From Jackrogersella multiformis (lineage: Eukaryota > Ascomycota > Sordariomycetes > Xylariales > Hypoxylaceae): DNA of 64,000 nt. Position 1 is the stretch's first letter, and every line of letters starts with the position of its first letter. The position numbers were made by a program, and so were the translations under genes. The notes under the pieces are model-generated. The model saw nothing but the letters and a program-made list of their open reading frames with translations. It did no database searches and was not told where the DNA came from. Below are positions 44,876 through 54,289 of the stretch, piece after piece. The stretch spans positions 2,790,001 to 2,854,000 of the forward strand of contig CADCXD010000002.1 in assembly GCA_902806575.1 (NCBI GenBank), written 5' to 3'.

Positions 44876-46549
44876 ATGGCTACTTACAACAACTCTGGTA
44901 AGGCTACCCTCTTGAGCTTGCCAATTGAGCTCATTCAAGAGGTTGGGCGTGGTCTTGAGACCCCGACTCAGCTGCTCAACTTTTCCCGTATTTGCAAATA
45001 CGTGTATTCTGCAATTGACCTGGGAGAAATGGTCAAAAAGGACATGAAATGTCAGCAGACATTCGTCCAATTTCAGTCCGAGTCCGGTCCTCGCATGGCA
45101 AGCAGCCAGCTAGATCTCTTCAGTTCCTTGGGATTCGTTTTCCATATTAGTCGACGCACACAAGAACCGGTCGGCTTGTCTAGGCCCTTTCTTCTCTGGA
45201 TTATCGAAACTGGTCTGGATATCGATACTGTTAAAAAATATATCGATGTTCACCAGCGACACTTCCCCGCCGGGCTTGAAGGCAAGTGGTACCCGAACCA
45301 CCAAAGATTAGATCGTCCGGATATATATGCGGAGTTTCCTTCTCCCATGTTCGCAGCTGCTAATGCAGGCCGGCTTGACGTGGTACAGGCACTTGTTGAA
45401 TGCGGCGTTGATGTAAGGGGTCGGGATGATGATCCTATTATTACATTTTCCCGGCCAGATCTATCCACGATGACCTCTCTCGGAGATCAGATAGCTCTCC
45501 AATGCCTCCAAGAAGACGACGCGTTTGGCGCAGCCTGCAAATCTCACCACGAAGATATTGCAGAATTCATGATCTCTAACGGACTCGATGTGAGGGTTGG
45601 GGACTTATGGTGTGCTATTCGATCAGGATGTTACCGAGTCCTCGCAGCACTCTTGAACCACCCGTTCTTCAACGACGGAGGCCGCCCGCAGGTCATCTGG
45701 ATGGTGGTTCAATTGGCTGCTACGTTTCCTGTTAGAGACCAAGAAATTCTCCAACCCCTTTTCGATGTCATGACCGTAACGCAGCCGACGTTTGACAGAA
45801 TCGACTTTCTTCATACCAAAATCATCATGGCATTAGCGATCCGTGACCTGCCTGATGATGTTATGGCTCAAAGAGTCCAACAGGGGTTAGACCTCTTCGA
45901 CCTCTATGTCAAACTAGCAAGCCCACCATTTGTCGGCGATGCTATCGCTCAGGCAGCCGCCCACCACGACATGGCTTTAGAAATTGTCAACACCGTGCTC
46001 TCAGGTCATCCCTGGGTGATAGGAGAATCCGAGACTGGGCGATTGAACGTCATCGAGATTATGCTTAAAACCGCTGCTCGCTTCGGTTGCCCCAATATTG
46101 CACAGCATCTCATCAACTTAGGGCGCAAGTATTCCAGCATTCACCTTCAAGAAGCGATCGAGGGTAACCAACACGAAATGGTCGATATAATTATCAACTC
46201 TGGCGTGTCGGTATCCTCCACCATGGATCACGAGGAGTACAAAACGCCTTTCGAGCTAGCGTTATTCCAGGGCCTGAACCGCCAAGGGCCATTGTTCCTC
46301 CCCGCATTCAGGCTTCTATACCACGGTGCTGATTTTTCGTCTATCTCGCAGCGTCAGAAGGATGAGCTTCACCAGGATCTTCGAAGCATCGCGGGCTTTC
46401 TCGAGTATCGTTCTCGCAGGGCCAATGATGCCCAAGCAACGGCACCGACCCGGATGAGCTTTGCCCTGTCGCCTGCTTCGACGCAGACTCCCGAATATGC
46501 GGAGCAGGCATGGGAAATGGGTTATCTCATTCTAGGCCCCGCTGTCTAA
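44876..46549 (+). CDS. F-box-like ankyrin-repeat protein
   Basis: This intronless gene encodes 557 residues from the ATG at 44876 (context CAACGATGG). The N-terminus LLSLPIELIQEVGRGLETP, followed by FSRICKYVYS, is an F-box-like helix pair. Divergent ankyrin repeats follow, among them PMFAAANAGRLDVVQALVEC and FGAACKSHHEDIAEFMISNG, and later segments near residues 355-440. The region in between is helical but not recognisable. F-box/ankyrin proteins may act as adaptors of SCF ubiquitin ligases. Such genes are numerous and fast evolving in filamentous fungi. No signal peptide or membrane segment is present. The specific role is unknown. Confidence 0.75.
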   Translation: MATYNNSGKATLLSLPIELIQEVGRGLETPTQLLNFSRICKYVYSAIDLGEMVKKDMKCQQTFVQFQSESGPRMASSQLDLFSSLGFVFHISRRTQEPVGLSRPFLLWIIETGLDIDTVKKYIDVHQRHFPAGLEGKWYPNHQRLDRPDIYAEFPSPMFAAANAGRLDVVQALVECGVDVRGRDDDPIITFSRPDLSTMTSLGDQIALQCLQEDDAFGAACKSHHEDIAEFMISNGLDVRVGDLWCAIRSGCYRVLAALLNHPFFNDGGRPQVIWMVVQLAATFPVRDQEILQPLFDVMTVTQPTFDRIDFLHTKIIMALAIRDLPDDVMAQRVQQGLDLFDLYVKLASPPFVGDAIAQAAAHHDMALEIVNTVLSGHPWVIGESETGRLNVIEIMLKTAARFGCPNIAQHLINLGRKYSSIHLQEAIEGNQHEMVDIIINSGVSVSSTMDHEEYKTPFELALFQGLNRQGPLFLPAFRLLYHGADFSSISQRQKDELHQDLRSIAGFLEYRSRRANDAQATAPTRMSFALSPASTQTPEYAEQAWEMGYLILGPAV

Positions 46550-47043
46550 GCCGCGACGCAGACAACGAAAAGAGAAGGGAAATAAGATCTGTAAAGATAC
46601 GAGCCAAGCTCGTCGAGAGCAGAGTCATGCAATAGAGGAAATAACCTAGATACCTAGGTAGATAGATGAATATATGTATATAACTGTATTCTATAATTTG
46701 TTAAGTCTGATATCAACCAATCCATTTGTCTTTCTGTGAGCTTAAGTAGAAAAATTGATGATAGTACACAGTGTACACTTGTTTTTAATGATAAACATTG
46801 AGTACCTAGGTAAGTAATGAATATTATTGGTTGTATGTAAAAGTGAGTCTGGGATCTAAGATGTCTAGAAAGGTCTGTTTCTATCTGAGTCTCCGACTTC
46901 GTTTTGGACAAAGAAGTATTAATTACACAGGCGGTGAACAAGGGAGCTGATACGAACACCTTTAAATATGTTCAAAGATGACATGACTTTTGATCTGATT
47001 GTTGTCGCAGATAAGTCAAGGGGTAAACCCGGTGTTCTGACGC
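46550..47043. other. Convergent intergenic region
   Basis: This stretch holds the 3' flanks of the ankyrin and cupin genes. It contains ATACCTAGGTA motifs at about 46648-46660 and 46802-46811. Nothing coding is recognised. Confidence 0.5.
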
Positions 47044-47682
47044 TCAAGCTCCGTTTGGCTCCCAGCCAGGAGGCGCGAGTTCCACACCATCCGGGACAAA
47101 GCCGGGGGCCACTACGCCACAGCACCAACACATTAGTCGCGATGTCTTCTAGATGGAGAAGTACAAAGAAAAAAAAACAGATGGGTCCTTACCGGTAGTC
47201 CCGACCAGCGTCCACTCGCCATGCGACAGGGCGCTCTGCCACGTGCCCTTCGGGATGGCGACTTGCGGCTGCTGGCCGTCGAAGACGTCCGGGCCGAGCA
47301 GGTGGTCCACGGGGGGCTGACCGTCGTCGTTCGACAGCGAGAGGGTCAGCGGCGCGCCGGCGTAGTAGTGCCAGACCTCGACGGCGTCGACGCGGTGCCA
47401 GTACGAGGGCCCGACCGCGCCCTCGAGGAGGTAGTAGATGGCGGTGCTGGCGGACCGCGTGCCGTTGCTCGCGGGCCGCGTGACCCTCTCCGCGTCCTCG
47501 AACGTCTGGATGTAGTAGCCCTTCTCGTCGTTGGGCACGAGGCCGAGCTGGGCGACGATCTCCTGGGCGCTGCGCCGGTCGATGGGGATTGAGGAGTTGG
47601 GGTGCAGGCTACCCGCACGGATCCCGGTTGAGGATGCGATCAGCAGGCCGAGGGGGCCGAAGAATGCCGAATTGAACCGCAT
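47044..47682 (-). CDS. Cupin_5 (DUF985) protein with signal peptide
   Basis: Two exons, 47193-47682 and 47044-47111, with an 81-bp intron (GTAAGG donor, GCGTAG acceptor) encode 185 residues. The second exon supplies the conserved end VAPGFVPDGVELAPPGW. Cupin landmarks are SAQEIVAQLGL, then GYYIQTFED, STAIYYLL, and the metal-site region WHRVDAVEVWHYYAGAPL. This matches the Cupin_5 family (yeast YML079w type), a small jelly-roll protein of uncertain function. The upstream in-frame codon at 47730 is GTG, so I start at the ATG at 47682. Residues 1-24 then form a plausible signal peptide, which is unusual because most family members are cytosolic. Exon 1 is very GC-rich. Confidence 0.85.
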
Positions 47683-48251
47683 GTTGCTATCTTGAGTTGG
47701 TTGGAGACGCACGTCACTTGGCTTGGTCACAAGAAGGTGAGATGTTTTACTATTTAGAAACGTGTCGCAATGGATAAGAAGAAATTAGACGCCCTTAAAT
47801 TGCGGCAAGTAAGACCAATATGTCATCATACCTACCCAGGTAATAAGCAAGTTCCGGTTAGTTGGGTTAGCTATCGACCGCCCTTGCATGGCTGGCTGCA
47901 TATGGCATACTAAATATGTACCTAGGTATTAATGCTGGGCGCTGCTGCTCATAATCAAAAGAAGGCAGCCATGATGCTGCGTCAATTCTTGGGATTGCAA
48001 ATGCCTATATTTCACATTTTCTTTCGGCTTGGAAGGTAGGAATTCGTCGACTACGTAGTTGCTTTATGTTGAACAATTCAATCCTTGCTTGCTAATATAT
48101 GCAGCGATTGTCAGTTTTCGATGACAGGTATAAAGAAATACATACTAAAGATGTCATATATGAGATCATTTATATATAGATAAGTATTTTACTTTGTAGA
48201 TGAAATCACCTATGGGCAACTGAGTTATGTATATATAATAGTGCGATAGTC
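47683..48251. other. Intergenic region
   Basis: This is the promoter of the cupin gene and the 3' flank of the NDUFAF6-like gene, with AT-rich TATATA runs near 48165-48240. Nothing coding is recognised. Confidence 0.5.
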
Positions 48252-49433
48252 TCATATTTGTTGCGTTTTGATTGATCTCCATAGCCGCCACGGTAGCTTC
48301 CAGCTGCTTTTCACCATAAAAGGGTTAAAATTCTGTGCCTCGAGTTTTGTCAAGTAATCGCTAGCCGGAATACCTTCCAATAAGACACTAAACCCCCGAC
48401 GAAGATCTCGTTTTGTGTCGTCGCCCTCGGAAGTTGGCGATGTATATTCGTGCTGCTCTTCACCATGATGCTCGTATTCGTGACCAGGATTCTGTCCCGC
48501 GTGAAGGTTTTTCAACATCTCCCTTGCGGTGATAAGATGATCATTAGCTCGAGTAGCAACTTTGAAAACGGCGTCTTGAAAACCGTCGGCTTCAGGGCCA
48601 TGCCGATACACGTCCTCCTCTTTCAGACCTGTCTCCGCCATGACATCTAGCGGTAGTAACAGGACCGGGGTCCTACCACTACTTACAATGCTTTTTCCTT
48701 CAGGCGACCTCACCGGCGGCGATGCGGCAGCTAAGACTGGGATACCTCGTAGGACAGCCACTATGCCGCATGCCTTGCCAATATGGCTGGCTAAATGATC
48801 TATATGCATGGACTGGATGGGGAGTGCCGCTAAGTTCGAATACATAAGGGTGGAATATGTATTTTCTGCGTATTCCTCCAATGAAGCTAAACTGGTGAAG
48901 GGTCGATTATCCATGTACTTCTCCCGAGTATTAATTAGACGCAACAACCAAAACTTGATGGAGTTCGGCGCGCCACCCATCTCAGTAAGCTCCGATATAA
49001 TCTTATAGAGCAGGATCATGATAGGTTCCTTTGGTGGGTTTCCAGCAAATGTGTTTTTGACGGCATCTCGCCAGAACTGCATCCGCATTTGACCAATTAT
49101 CGGGCTTGACACCAGCTCCGGGAGTCGCACGAGCTCAAGATTGAAAGCCCGCAGCGCATCGTAGATGTCTTGCCGCGATTTGGGGAGTAGATTTCGAATC
49201 AAGTAAGAATTATAGTCAGACTGTCTATTTTAATTAGCACCATGGATCTGTGTAATTCTATTTGAGGCTGCTGTCTGTTGTTGTAAATCGTTGTAAAAGT
49301 TTTACCTCAGCTGCGCAACGCAATACTGCCGCGCCTTTTCTATCTCGGTATCAGTGACGTAACATCTTCGTGAGGATCGTAGAGGGTCTCTAGGCCAGCG
49401 AAGACCTTGGCGTGCTCGAATCGTACGATACAT
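48252..49433 (-). CDS. NDUFAF6-like mitochondrial squalene/phytoene synthase-fold protein
   Basis: Two exons, 49306-49433 and 48252-49224, encode 366 residues. The intron (GTAAAA donor) must end at AAATAG, because the later CAG would shift the frame. The first exon, too short to stand out alone, gives a basic Arg-rich presequence (MYRTIRARQGLRWPRDPLR) typical of mitochondrial import. The mature part shows the trans-isoprenyl diphosphate synthase fold: QLRQSDYNSYLIRNLLP, then DALRAFNLEL, MRMQFWRDAV and HIGKACGIVAVLRGIPV. The Asp-rich motifs of real squalene synthases are degenerate, as in NDUFAF6, a factor for assembly of respiratory complex I. The protein should lie in the matrix at the inner membrane. 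It is divergent from rad5, with 657 bp between the starts. Confidence 0.85.
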
Positions 49434-50090
49434 AAGATAATGATGTTATACTACTAAACAATCCATGATGTGCGTGCGTGCGTGCGTGTATATGGTGTTG
49501 ATATGGAGAGTTATGAAATAGGAATTCTCTGATTCGATATTCCGGTAGCTATTATTTCGTAGGTACCTACTTAGGTACTAGGGAGCTTCCCGACTGCCCG
49601 ATAGCTTCCCGCCTGGGCGATAATTAGGTAGTACCTATCTACCTAGGTAGGTACAATGGGCGATAAGCTAAAAATGCGACCGGGGTCCTTCCATTTTTAA
49701 CTTTAAATTGAAACGCGGTCACATGATAACCCGCGTTAATGGTGTCGCGTCTTCCTTCTATTAACTACTAGTTAGGAAGTGTCAACGCGCCGCGAATCGC
49801 CGTCAAAGTATCACGGCTTCCTTTTCTTGAATTAGGTCCCTCGGTAGATTCTTGTTGTACTACCACCTACTTAGGTAGTGGCTGTTGCGGATTTATTTAC
49901 TCTAAGGTGTAAACTTTTCTCTCATCGCCAACTTTTTCTTACATGCCGACGAACCTCATAATTCACCAATTCACCAATTTACCGCGCAACCTTCTTCCTC
50001 GCCGCCTAAAAACTTCACTTTTTTCGCCGTTCACCCCTGTTACGCACAGAATCTCCGACTAATTACTTGCGATATTGGGATGAACTTACC
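49434..50090. promoter_or_regulatory. Divergent promoter of the NDUFAF6-like gene and rad5
   Basis: This region contains TACCTAGGTAGG repeats (49560-49580, 49630-49655), a GCGT tandem at about 49472-49488, and CGCG elements. The clearest CGCG element is AACGCGG-N12-CCGCGTT at 49712-49737, with GTCGCGT and AACGCGCC within 70 bp. CGCG words resemble the MluI cell-cycle box that drives S-phase and repair genes in fungi. Confidence 0.45.
49712..49737. promoter_or_regulatory. CGCG inverted repeat upstream of rad5
   Basis: AACGCGG and CCGCGTT are exact reverse complements separated by 12 bp, about 355 bp upstream of the rad5 start. This could be an MBF-type site pair, but the core ACGCGT is not exact. 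Confidence 0.4.
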
Positions 50091-53000
50091 ATGAATTTAG
50101 AATACACAGGAGAACCTCCTTTAAAAAAGAGGAGATTCTTTGCGGACCCAGAGGACGAAGATGATGATCCAACTCCGCACTGCCTACAAAGAAATTCGCC
50201 TCTCGCAGAGAAGATAGTCGACATTGTTACCTATCGGACACCCACGACGAAGACTGCTAGCCCCTTGTTAGCAGAACATACCTCTGTCTCAAATAACACA
50301 TCAAATTTCGACGAAAATGCATTCCAAAGCATCGTGGGAGACAAGGTTGATTCGGAGGCTCTGAATATTATCGGTAGTAACTGCGGAAATGATCTCCAAC
50401 GAGCTGTCAACATGTATTTTGACGGCACATGGAAAAACCGCCGTGCTCGTAAACCTTCGACTAGCCCATCTACTGCTTTCCTTCCTCGACAGTCTCTAGC
50501 GACCTCGATCGACAATTCCAAGGAACCTGATACCCTACCGATACGGCCTCAGCTGTCGAAATTCGCTCCCGATAAGCGTTATATCGGCGCATTTGGAGTG
50601 GAGGGATGGGCTACTCGAAGTGGAACGAACCTCTTAAACCACGGAGATGTTGTCAAGATCGAGCGTCAGAAGATTCTACCACCGGGTTCATCCATCAAAA
50701 CCAAGGGCAAGGCGGGTTCGCTACCGTCTACTCCAAAAGTGAATTCCGCTGCGGCTCGACGGGTTGACGTTATTGTGCGCTTCACCGATGCTCGAGGGAC
50801 GGAAATTGGTCGACTGGCAAAAGACACCGCGAACTGGGTATCCTCGCTCATGGACCAAAATGTCTGCAGGTTTGAAGGCAGCTGCGTATATGCACCGGAA
50901 AGGCTAAGGACGAATGATACAGTATTTCTGCAGTTGCGATGTTTCTTGACGAAGTCCGTCTTCCAGAAATCGGGACTCCAATTTCCGGATAACCGTTCTG
51001 TTGGTCTCTACGAGGAAAAGGAGACGACCGAGGAACGTGGTTTACGCCAGCGGCAAGTGGCGCTTGTGCGATTGTTTCAGGAGATCAATCTCACCCCGTC
51101 AAGAGTCAATGCGGCCGCAGCTAGAAGCGCGAGGCAGGGTCTTCTTAATGCTGTTGAAATGACTGATAAGAAGAACAACGACATGACGAGACTGGGCACT
51201 CAAGGCACTCCAGCTTCATCTCCGCCGTCGGAAGATGCCGAAGATGGCCAAGAGCTTGAGCAAGACCAGCTTGACGCTCTCTACCGGAAGGCTCAATCCT
51301 TCGACTTTAGTACACCTGAAGCTGAGCCAGCCGAGACTTTTAATATGAATCTTCGTCCGTACCAAAAGCAATCGCTGCATTGGATGCTGGCTAAAGAGAA
51401 AGACCAAAGGAACGAAGTTCATGAAGCTTCGATGCACCCACTCTGGGAAGAATACACCTGGCCAACCAAGGACGCCGACGATCAAGAGCTGCCTCAAGTT
51501 GACGGCCAGCCTAACTTCTACATGAACCCATATTCTGGTGAGATATCTCTGGACTTTCCTTTACAAGAGCAGCACTGCCTCGGTGGGATCCTTGCCGACG
51601 AGATGGGCCTCGGAAAGACAATTCAAATGCTGAGTCTGATTCATTCGCATAAGTCAGAGGCCTCTATGCAAGGTGTAGGTACATCTCTTGGTTCTGTCAA
51701 CGATCTACGACGGTTTTCTTCTAGGGCCAGTATCGTTCCCGCACCTAAGACGACTCTTGTTATCGCTCCTATGTCACTGCTTGCACAGTGGCAAAGTGAA
51801 GCAGAACACGCATCTAAGGAGGGCACACTGAAGTCTATCGTTTATTATGGCACTGAAAAGACCAACAATCTCCAAGCACTATGTTGCGAAGCTAATCTCT
51901 CATCTGCTCCCGACATGGTGATTACGAGTTATGGGGTTGTGCTATCTGAATTTACTCAAATTGCTTCCAAGAACGGAAATAGAGATCTGCATAACGGTCT
52001 GTTCTCGTTGAATTTCTTTCGGATTATCCTTGATGAAGCCCATTCTATTAAAAATCGGCAGTCGAAGACTGCTAAAGCTTGCTACGACCTTTCAGCCACC
52101 CACCGCTGGGTTCTCACTGGAACCCCCATCGTAAATCGCCTAGAGGACCTGTTTAGCTTGGTTAGATTTCTCAGGGTTGAGCCCTGGAACAACTTTTCCT
52201 TCTGGCGAACTTTCATCACGGTTCCATTCGAGTCTAAGGACTTCGTGCGTGCTCTTGACGTGGTACAAACAGTTTTAGAGCCCTTAGTGATGAGGCGAAC
52301 CAAGGACATGAAGACTCCTGAGGGAAAACCGTAAGTTCGATCATGCGCTATTGAATTTAGCAAATACAATATTAATCTTATCTAGTCTTGTCCCTTTACC
52401 CCCGAAGTCCGTGGAAATAGTCGAGGTAGAGCTATCCGAAGCTGAGCGAGCCGTCTACGATCACGTCTTTACTAGAGCCAAGCGTACACTTTCTGCCAAT
52501 GTAGAAAGGGGCACGGTCATGAAAGCATATACCACTATCTTCGCCCAGATCCTTCGCCTCCGCCAGACGTGCTGTCATCCAATCTTGGTGAGAAATCAAG
52601 ATGTAGTCGCCGACGAAGAAATTGCCGGAGCGGAAGCGGACGCAGCCGCAGGCCTTAGTGACGACATGGACCTTCAGTCTCTGATCGAACGATTTACTGC
52701 CACTACTGGCAACGATAAAGATGCTAATGCTTTTGGTGCTCACGTTCTCCAGCAAATTAGGGATGAAGCTGTGAACGAATGCCCCATCTGCTCAGAGGAA
52801 CCGATGATTGACCAGACGGTTACCGGCTGCTGGCATTCTGCTTGCAAGAAATGTCTACTGGACTATATAAAACATAGTACAGATCATCATCAAGTACCGA
52901 AATGTGTCAATTGTCGCGAGCCTATAAACGGCCGTGATCTATTTGAGGTGGTTCGAAATGATGACGACCCTGACGCGTCTCAAGCATCGCCAAAGATCAG

Positions 53001-53634
53001 TTTGCAGCGGTTAGGGTCCAACGAGTCCTCGTCCAAAGTGGTCGCATTAATGAAGCATCTACGAGCAATACGTAGGGAGCACCCACGCATGAAATCAGTG
53101 GTCTTTAGTCAATTTACATCCTTCATGACGCTCATCGAGCCCGCACTCACGAAAGCGAACATGCGTTTCCTTCGTCTCGACGGGTCTACCAGTCAGAAGA
53201 CTCGCTCCGCCATCCTAAGCGAGTTCAAGGAGTCCAGCAAGTTCACCATCCTGTTGATAAGTTTGCGGGCTGGCGGCGTGGGACTGAACCTGACGCAAGC
53301 CAACCGCGTTTTCATGATGGATCCTTGGTGGAGCTTCGCCGTCGAGGCACAGGCCATCGACCGCGTGCACAGGATGGGCCAGGAGGAAGAGGTCAAAGTA
53401 TATAGGTTTATCGTCAAGGAGAGCGTCGAGGAGCGAATGTTGAAGGTCCAGGACAGGAAGAAGTTCATGTAAGCACCATTCCTCTACCTCATTTTATTTC
53501 TCCATCGTACTATGTTATATTATGGTTTCCACTTACTAACCCTCGATATTTCTAGTGCTACGTCATTAGGCATGATGTCGGATGAGGAGAAAAGACATCA
53601 AAGGGTTGAGGATATCAAGGAATTACTGAGCTAG
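50091..53634 (+). CDS. rad5: Rad5 family SWI/SNF helicase and ubiquitin ligase
   Basis: Three exons (50091-52330, 52386-53468, 53556-53634) encode 1133 residues. The upstream in-frame codon at 50067 is TTG, so the ATG at 50091 is used. In order: a UBA-like segment at about residues 90-115, a HIRAN domain at about 165-295 (RYIGAFGVEGWATR), SNF2 helicase motifs with the Walker A sequence DEMGLGKT near 502, DEAH near 647, a RING finger inserted at about 878-925 (CPIC...CWHSAC...CVNCRE), and the C-terminal helicase lobe with VVFSQF and ISLRAGGVGLNL. This is the full Rad5/HLTF architecture. The protein polyubiquitinates PCNA with Ubc13-Mms2 and remodels stalled replication forks. The short third exon supplies the conserved end KELLS. 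All key motifs are intact. Confidence 0.95.
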
Positions 53635-54289
53635 ATGGATTGCATTGTTTTTTTTTTACCGGAAATTAGATGGGCATACGCGACATGTCCTTGGGTGGGG
53701 ATAGAAAGGAACTTAGCATTAGGTATTTTCCCTAGGCTGCTATCGAACTTGACCTTTGGCCTGTGGACATAGACGCTTAGGCAATGGCCGGTTGTTCATG
53801 TATTCAAGACCTCGGTTGACAAAGTGTATAGTATAATAGCACACGTGCTAAGTTAAAGGTCAGCGCTACGACCGATCCAAGAAATAGTGATTTCAGATCG
53901 CCGTCGGACGAAAATCTAGATATATCCATAATGATCCATCATGTACAATCTCTACCTAGGTACCCATCGATAAGCCTAAGCCAAATTTTCTTCGCCGATC
54001 GTCTCAGTAGCCCCCACAATCTACCTACATATCTACTGAAACGAAATCTTCGAAAATGCCTCCATGCTCGGTTTTGTCGCTATGTTCATCATAAGCCGCA
54101 TCCCAGGGTCCTTCGTAACTCGTACCGACATCCACATATGCCTACGCATCGCGAAATAGCTCGCTAGACCGAGACGACGGGACTATGCTGCATGCATATC
54201 GCCAAGAGCAAAGAGCAACGGCCAACGACCAAGTAACAAGTGACAAGTAAAAATAAAAATATAGAATAAAATAAAATAAATCTCAAGAT
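53635..54289. other. Convergent intergenic region
   Basis: This stretch holds the 3' flanks of rad5 and the Zn2Cys6 gene, with an A/T tract near 54250-54280. Nothing coding is recognised. Confidence 0.5.
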
